Shown piece after piece: positions 58,544-64,000 of a stretch of DNA of 64,000 nt (positions are counted from its first letter, which is position 1; every line of letters begins with the position of its first letter). Origin of the DNA: Antedon bifida (lineage: Eukaryota > Echinodermata > Crinoidea > Comatulida > Antedonidae); the NCBI GenBank assembly GCA_963402885.1, contig OY727102.1, forward strand, positions 11,036,001-11,100,000, read 5' to 3'. The position numbers and the translations under genes are program-made. The notes below the pieces were generated by a model. It was not told where the DNA came from. It did not search any database and saw only the letters and a list, made by a program, of their open reading frames with translations.

Positions 58544-58740
58544 GTAAATCATCGAGGGCAAGGTTTTACGACACGTGATGTAGATAACGACAATAGAATA
58601 CGGAGAATCGTGCTGAACAGCATGAAGACGCCTGGTGGTATTACAGTTGTTACTCATGTCATTTAAATGGAAAGTATGAATGCTCATTTCAATGTTTTAC
58701 TGAAGAAGCTATTCTAACAAATCTGAGATCGTCATAAATA
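58544..58740 (+). pseudogene. Fibrinogen-related domain (FReD) exon relic
   Basis: After an acceptor-like CTAAGCAG the frame reads LMVNHRGQGFTTRDVDNDNR. It then continues, after a one-frame shift near 58600, as RAEQHEDAWWYYSCYSCHLN and GKYECS, ending at a stop at 58735. This matches the FT(T)xDxDND...CAxxxxxAWWYxxCxxxNLNGKY core of fibrinogen-like C-terminal domains (ficolins, tenascins, angiopoietins), which bind calcium and ligands such as acetylated sugars. The frameshift and the replaced tail make this a dead fragment. No neighbouring FReD exons were found. Confidence 0.72.
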
Positions 58741-59498
58741 AAAATGAAGCGTACTGTGCAAATACTAGAAAAAAATTTCTTAGAATTGTGAAATATTTGC
58801 TAACAAGCCCTAACTAATACTACTACTAATAATAAACATAGACACTATTAAAATAATGGAAAAATAATAAACCTGTTTATTCATTTAAAGATGAACATGA
58901 AATGTTATTGAACATTTACAATGTTGCTATATTATTATAATAATACACCTATTAGTTGTTATAAATAACTAATACACGAATTAACAACATTGTAAATACT
59001 CAATATTTTAATACCGAGCCTACACAATTACCTACCCTAGAGTATCATAATAAAGTAACTCATTAAAATAGTACCACGTCAATAATTGACAGCGACAACA
59101 TGTTTTACTTTATAATAAAACTACTTGAATCAAATCCTAAACATAAACATCATTGAGGGTACTTTGTATGGTGCTTTAACAGTCTGGTGGTGGCACCAGC
59201 ATATTGTATGCCAACAGCCCAATAACTCCTGAAAAGCTATAAAAATGAAAAAACACAGAATCAAGATCAATTGCTGTGTTGGAAATTCATTAAATACTGG
59301 AAGCTGAGAGACGATTCAGGTAAGTATTACATCATTAGTAAAATCGGATGGTTTTGACAAATTACGATATTCTGTTCATACAAAATTAAATAAATCAACT
59401 AATACAACTACAGTACAAACGAAAGGGGAAGTTGCAATTTATTGTCAGTCTTGTATTCGTTCTCTTATCAACGTACAGTAATTGTCTTTTCATTGTTA
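58741..59498. other. AT-rich spacer, nothing recognised
   Basis: Low-complexity AT-rich sequence without a convincing frame. Confidence 0.5.
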
Positions 59499-59679
59499 CC
59501 GTAAATCTTCTAATTGTAACCCTGGGTTATTATTCTTGTTTTTAGGGTGGGTTACTATTAGAGTAGTGGGTTACTATTACTAATCTTAAATTAGGCACCT
59601 GAAAATAGTAACCCACCCCAACTTTTCCGGTCAGCAACTCATAGCAAAATAATAAAACAGTACGAATAAACACATTTGG

Positions 59680-59874
59680 TTGAACCTTAACTTTATTTTA
59701 TCGACGTTGAACATAAATTATGGCGGAAGCTACAGTAGTGTAGATGATGTGTATAAAACTACATTTTTGAGTAACATCAGGCCAGCAGTGTATAAACAAT
59801 TCTGGAAACCAATCACAGGTGAATGGCTACAATGTTATAAAGATGATAGAGACGAAGCACTATTGTATGACTAG
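59680..59874 (+). CDS. Short unassigned frame, 64 codons
   Basis: Reads NYGGSYSSVDDVYKTTFLSN, then VYKQFWKPITGEWLQCYKDD and DEALLYD before the stop. The composition looks protein-like and not like random AT-rich translation, but I do not recognise a family. It may be an exon relic carried by the surrounding TIR element. Confidence 0.25.
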   Translation: MNLNFILSTLNINYGGSYSSVDDVYKTTFLSNIRPAVYKQFWKPITGEWLQCYKDDRDEALLYD

Positions 59875-60399
59875 ACTTGCCCCAAGTCTGTATTCATTGT
59901 CTTTGTATTTATTCATTCACTCACTATGTCAGTCGGTCGGTCGGTAAACACTAACTTTATATGGCCTTGTCTTGATATCAGTTTCATCTAGCTAAGTCAA
60001 TTTTTTACAGTATATTCCTTATGGCCAGGAATCGATGTGGTTATGTTTTCACGGTGCGCAATCAAAAATTACGCGGTCTACGCACGATTTAACGAAATCA
60101 CGTTTGTAATCATATCTTCACAAGCATGAATCACAATTAAATAAAATTTGGTACTAATAAATTTCAGGTCATATTTCATCATATGGCAATACAATTACGT
60201 GCGTAGCGCATATAACGCATGCGTACGCGCGCTTAAAATTGTCAAAATTTATTTTCGATGAAATTAGAGTACATTTCAGGCAATTTTAAGCGTTTAAAAA
60301 ATTGCCATGGGTGCGCAGATTTTCGCACGCGCACTGTGCGTTAAACCTTAATATGCACTCTTTTTGCCCGATTTCTGCTTTACAACATTTCTAATATCA

Positions 60400-61190
60400 T
60401 CAAGAATCTCCATGTAGGGCTTTCTCTTTCCAGTTCTTGGTTTTCTCCTCTTGTTGCCACCTCTTCTGATAATCTATAAGAGTTCTTTTTTCATCTAACA
60501 CCTTCTCCTTTAAAGCAAATTGCAGCATCCACTGTAGTATTTTTACTCTACTCAACAGCTCACTATGTCGATCGGTTGGTCGGATGGTTGGTCGGTCGGT
60601 CACTAACTCAAATTTGAGCACGCGACTGCAGCCATCTATATGGCCTTGTTTATTTTGATCTTTGTCTGAAAATATCCAAGCTATAGTAGTATACGTATGA
60701 AACGCCATATGTGCAAAAATATTTATCTTTTTACTATTATTAAAACAAAACATCGACAAGAATACCGGACATACAAGGCAAAAGTGATACTCGTCTTCTA
60801 TTTGTTGCCGGTCGCACATATGACATAGATTCAAAGAATTATCATTTACTCTAATATTGACATTTAAGTTGTGTGATGAGGTCCTTATCAACGAAATGCC
60901 TCTTCTATGCCTGAATTTGATTTGATATTTGATACCCAATTTGGTTTACCTTCTTTTTCTTGAAATCGCTTCAAATGCGCATAACATTTATAAGGAAGTC
61001 GATTTGGAGCCATTCCGATTACCTTTAGCCAATAAGCTAACAATTTATTGTATACATCAATCCATAATGGAAAACGCCCAAGTTAAGCTCTTGATCTGTC
61101 GTTACTGGATTTATAAGGTATGCCAAGAACTTTCATTTAGTAAGGACTGTTTCAACTGTAATATAACTACTTATTTTAAAAAGGCCTTTA
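60400..61190 (-). mobile_element. LINE ORF2 C-terminal relic
   Basis: Minus strand, with breaks: LGRFPLWIDVYNKLLAYWLK, NRLPYKCYAHLKRFQEK, KPNWVSNIKS, then RTSSHNLNVNI and CHMCDRQQIEDEYHFCLVCP. The GRFPL...YWLK block and the CxxC...EDEYHF..CP zinc-knuckle-like end are typical of the C-terminus of a group of invertebrate non-LTR elements. It is frameshifted and lacks reverse transcriptase. Confidence 0.65.
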
Positions 61191-62359
61191 TTGGCTTGGC
61201 TTTGGCTTTGTAAGAGTGTTTATTGCGACAGACCACGTACCTCTTGAACTTAAAATACCTATTTACAGTATTGTATAGTATTGTAATACTATTTATGTTT
61301 ATTCTCCACGGTCCCATAAATTTACCTACTTGTGTTAAACCATGGAGGTAGGCCTATACCTCTATGGTTAAACCAAATAATTTGGAATGTTCCATTCATC
61401 GCAAATCAATACATTTGTATAAACGTATATTAAATCTATCAAAATAGCATTTTTTAAAGAAAATCGGCCTGTCTTATGATGCTGCACTCGAGCTGTTCAA
61501 CCGGTTTTCAGCTATTAAAAACAATTATCGTAGGAGGAGATAGGAAAATGCGAAGCATCCTCGTATTATTGTGTGCGGGTATTTTTCAAGATGGACATCC
61601 ATTAGACAGTGTATACCACGATCGGAAAACACCCTTATTTGGGGCAAATCGTTGAACCTAGATTCGTTTTAATTGTCAATAACTAATTATCTAACTCAAT
61701 TTAATTAGTAAACAGGGTTAAATCAGGTGGTTAAAATCAGTACCGAAAGTATGAACCAACTTTAGGCCTATATACCATCGAGTAAAAATTCTAGAAGTAA
61801 CGCGCGATTTACCGATTTTTGCCCTTACGTAAATTTATGTATAGATAACGGGATTCCAAAGATTTAAACAATTCATTTTACTTAGACTAAACAGAGACTT
61901 AGAATAATCAATAATCATTTTAGTTTGGCTAGGCATTTCCAGGGGTCCTTTTTAAGAGATCGACCATGTATACACATGGTCTTGTACATGCGTTTTTTCT
62001 CCAGAAATTGAGATAGATTATTACGAGTATTTGTATCTCTGAAAACTTTTAGAATACATCGTGTTAAAAGCAAAAAAAATGTTGATTTTATTGTCATTTT
62101 GTCAAAAGTTTTTGTGACTCTATCATGGGTTACTATTAGAGTAGTGGGTTATTATTATAGATTGACTTATAAGGTGGGTTACTATTATATGGGGGTTACT
62201 ATTAGAGTGTGGGTTGCTATTAGAAGATTTACGGTATTATTATTTATTTAGTTTCTATTCTTTATGGACATTGTGCTTAAGCGTGATGAACCACGCTCGT
62301 TAAAGATGTTATTACTTATACTTATTTTTATTTTTGTATTTTACTTTTATTGATTACAG

Positions 62360-62363
62360 AACC
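62360..62363 (+). other. Likely splice acceptor and start context of the Arg/Tyr-repeat gene
   Basis: TTTTACTTTTATTGATTACAG is directly followed by AACC and then ATG at 62364. This looks like a 3' splice site with a pyrimidine-rich tract placed four bases before the start codon, implying a 5' UTR exon further upstream that I cannot locate. Confidence 0.5.
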
Positions 62364-64000
62364 ATGTGGTGGGTTCGAGTTGGTATCTTTTCTATCTTGT
62401 TCCTGGTAGCTGTGAAAGGAGATTCAGGAACTATCGAAAACGAGGAAAATGCAAGCAAGGCAGTTTTAAGGCCTGATTTAAACTTGGATGTGAAGGCAGA
62501 CCTATCGAGTGTTAGCCCTCTAAGTGCTATCACATCAGATGAGACAGACAAAGTAAAGTTACGTTGTCGCAGACGGAGGAGAGTACGTCGATGTCGTAGG
62601 CGACACCATCGTTATGTAAGACGACGTTGTCGCCATTGCAGAAGACGACATAGACGTTGTCGGCACTCTATAAGACGACGTTACCGTTGCAGAAGACGGC
62701 GTTGTAGGCGATACCGTCGACAATATCGTCGCTCTGTTAGACAACGACGCCGTTGCAGAAGACGATACAGACGCGTTCGTCGATGTATAAGACGGCGTAA
62801 TCGTTCCAGAAGACGTTACTGTAAGCGATACCATCGACGTTATCGTCGCTGTGTTAGGCGGCGGCGACGACGACGTCGTTGCAGAAAACGATATAAACGT
62901 GTTCGCCGATGTATAAGACGGCGTTACCGACATCGTTGTAGGCGATACCATCGACGATATAGAATTTATTGGCGTCTCAATCGTTGCTATATGTTAGTCC
63001 ACCGAGGCCGCTGTGTTCGTCGATACCGCATTAGATACAGGTACCATCGACATAAGTTATACATCTACTACGGGCGAAGATGGCGCTGTGTTCGACGATT
63101 TAAACGCAATGGAAGATGGTACACATACTACAGGGGTCGTTACGTTATAAGACGTCGTTTTAGGAGATCTTACCGTAGAATATATTGGCGCAGAAACCGT
63201 TGTTATCTGTTGATCCGATGTGGTCGTCACGTTCGACGGTATCGACTTAGATATAGATACCGTCACCATTTATTGTATGTTTATTACAGAAGACGATGGC
63301 GCATTGTTCGACGTTATAGACGTCATGGGAAATGGTATACGTACTACAGAGGTCGATACGTTACCAGACGTCGTTTTAGGAGATGTTACCGTAGAATATA
63401 TTGGCGCAGAAACCGTTGTTATCTGTTGATCCGATGTGGTCGTCACGTTCGACGGTATCGTCTTAGATACAGATACCGTCGTCACTTATTGTATGTTTAT
63501 TACAGAAGACGATGGCGCATTGTTCGACGATACATACGTCATGGAAAATGGTATACGTACTACAGAGGTCGATACGTTACCAGACGTCGTTTTAGGAGAT
63601 GTTACCGCAGAATATATTGGCGCAGAAACCGTTGTTACCTGTTGATCCGATGTGGTCGTCACGTTCGACGATATCGTCTTAGATACAAATACAGTAACCA
63701 CTTATTGTACGTTTACTACAAAAAAAAATGGCGTTGTGTTCGACGTTATAGACGTCATGGAAAATGGTATACGTACTACAGAGGTCGATACGTTACCAGA
63801 CGTCGTTTTAAGAGATGCTACCGTAGAATATATTGGCGCAGAAACCGTTGTTATCTGTTGATTAGATGTGGTCGTCACGTTCGACGATATCGTCTTAGAT
63901 ACAGATACCGTCACCACTTATTGTATGTTTATTACAGAAGACGATGGCGCATTGTTAGACGATACATACGTCATGGAAAATGGTATACGTACTACGGAGG
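62364..64000 (+). CDS. Secreted Arg/Tyr/Cys-rich tandem-repeat protein, 5' part, open at window end
   Basis: 545 codons without a stop; the gene continues beyond the window. Residues 1-19 form a signal peptide (MWWVR, then VGIFSILFLVAV). Residues 20-62 are an acidic segment with ten Asp/Glu. Residues 67 to about 200 are extremely Arg/Cys-rich, with an internal repeat of about 38 residues (RRCIRRRNRS / RRCIRRRYRH). From about 201 on the protein is an exact 72-residue repeat: IYW recurs at residues 201-203, 273-275, 345-347, 417-419 and 489-491. One unit has 28 Arg, 14 Tyr, 3 Trp and 2-4 Cys. Sub-motifs are HGKWYTYYRGRYVTRRRF, NRCYLLIRCGRHVRRYRLRY and HLLYVYYRRRWRIVRRY, which look like successive beta-hairpins. 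I do not recognise the family. A secreted cationic matrix, adhesive or antimicrobial role is possible, the acidic segment acting as a pro-region; this is inference only. Confidence 0.85.
   Translation, partial: MWWVRVGIFSILFLVAVKGDSGTIENEENASKAVLRPDLNLDVKADLSSVSPLSAITSDETDKVKLRCRRRRRVRRCRRRHHRYVRRRCRHCRRRHRRCRHSIRRRYRCRRRRCRRYRRQYRRSVRQRRRCRRRYRRVRRCIRRRNRSRRRYCKRYHRRYRRCVRRRRRRRRCRKRYKRVRRCIRRRYRHRCRRYHRRYRIYWRLNRCYMLVHRGRCVRRYRIRYRYHRHKLYIYYGRRWRCVRRFKRNGRWYTYYRGRYVIRRRFRRSYRRIYWRRNRCYLLIRCGRHVRRYRLRYRYRHHLLYVYYRRRWRIVRRYRRHGKWYTYYRGRYVTRRRFRRCYRRIYWRRNRCYLLIRCGRHVRRYRLRYRYRRHLLYVYYRRRWRIVRRYIRHGKWYTYYRGRYVTRRRFRRCYRRIYWRRNRCYLLIRCGRHVRRYRLRYKYSNHLLYVYYKKKWRCVRRYRRHGKWYTYYRGRYVTRRRFKRCYRRIYWRRNRCYLLIRCGRHVRRYRLRYRYRHHLLYVYYRRRWRIVRRYIRHGKWYTYYG
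62972..64000 (+). repeat. 216-bp coding tandem repeat, 4.75 units
   Basis: The DNA repeats with an exact 216-base period (for example ATATATTGGCGCAGAAACCG at 63180, 63396, 63612 and 63828). It differs by a few substitutions and no frame-changing indels. It is CpG-rich (CGT, CGA, CGC codons) in an otherwise AT-rich region. Confidence 0.92.

Larger units (their letters stand above)
59499..62234. mobile_element. 2.7-kb TIR element with TA flanks
   Basis: Ends CCGTAAATCTTCTAATTGTA and ATTAGAAGATTTACGG, flanked by TA on both sides. Subterminal direct and inverted copies of GGGTTACTATTAGAGTAG occur at both ends (59550-59620 and 62125-62220). The TA duplication fits a Tc1/mariner-like element. It contains a LINE fragment and a short unassigned frame but no recognised transposase. 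A second pair of motifs, CACTATGTC(A/G)(G/A)TCGGT near 59922 and 60561, suggests another insertion inside. Confidence 0.65.

Noticed and set aside
63220-63861. Plus-strand frames reading VEYIGAETVV repeats
   Set aside because: Alternative frame of the same 216-bp repeat, stopped once per unit.
62559-63917. Minus-strand Thr/Ser-rich frames resembling mucin
   Set aside because: Each unit has a stop on this strand, whereas the plus strand is fully open with a signal peptide. They are the antisense shadow of the Arg/Tyr repeat.
1-64000. tRNA, rRNA or snRNA genes
   Set aside because: I scanned for tRNA-like cloverleaf blocks and conserved rRNA stretches and saw none I could support by eye; a covariance-model search was not possible.

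Overview
The window looks like AT-rich nuclear DNA from an animal, most likely an echinoderm or a related marine deuterostome. The evidence is: intron-containing genes with GT-AG splice sites; dispersed AGGCCT/TAGGCCTA clusters; CR1-group LINEs; a DIRS retrotransposon with a tyrosine recombinase; a Harbinger element; and relics of fibrocystin-L and fibrinogen-domain genes. The exact taxon cannot be read from the sequence.

Layout. (1) 0.5-12.4 kb, minus strand: a decayed fibrocystin-L (PKHD1L1-like) gene. It carries many frameshifts and a CR1-group LINE (5.76-9.60 kb) inserted in an exon. A second partial copy of its 5' part lies at 0.54-2.19 kb. (2) 12.4-15.6 kb: repeat-rich spacer with AGGCCT clusters and a field of TTCTATAGAA palindromes. 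(3) 15.7-17.7 kb, plus strand: an aldehyde dehydrogenase pseudogene that has lost its catalytic-glutamate segment. (4) 18.25-44.68 kb, minus strand: a complete focadhesin (FOCAD) gene. I could thread 30 exons with consistent phase, giving 1,805 codons. One splice donor (exon 24) reads GG instead of GT. Its introns hold several MITEs, a 58-bp tandem repeat and a whole 4.1-kb Harbinger transposon (37.80-41.90 kb) with an intact two-exon transposase and an intact three-exon MADF/BESS protein. (5) 45.3-57.1 kb: layered transposon insertions. These are a 1.6-kb foldback element, three copies of a CAGAGCCAT MITE each with a perfect 8-bp target duplication, a 3.4-kb foldback element with a 30-bp minisatellite core, and a 5-kb DIRS element inside the third MITE copy. 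(6) 58-62.2 kb: a LINE 3' fragment, a fibrinogen-related-domain exon relic, and a 2.7-kb TIR element holding a LINE relic. (7) 62.36 kb to the window end, plus strand: an unbroken frame of 545 codons with no stop. It encodes a predicted secreted protein with a signal peptide, a short acidic segment, an Arg/Cys-rich block and exact 72-residue repeats of about 39% Arg and 19% Tyr.

The last item is the most unusual thing here; I do not recognise the family. FOCAD also acts as an internal control. Thirty exons without a frameshift indicate good base accuracy, so the many frameshifts in the fibrocystin-L and ALDH copies are probably real decay.
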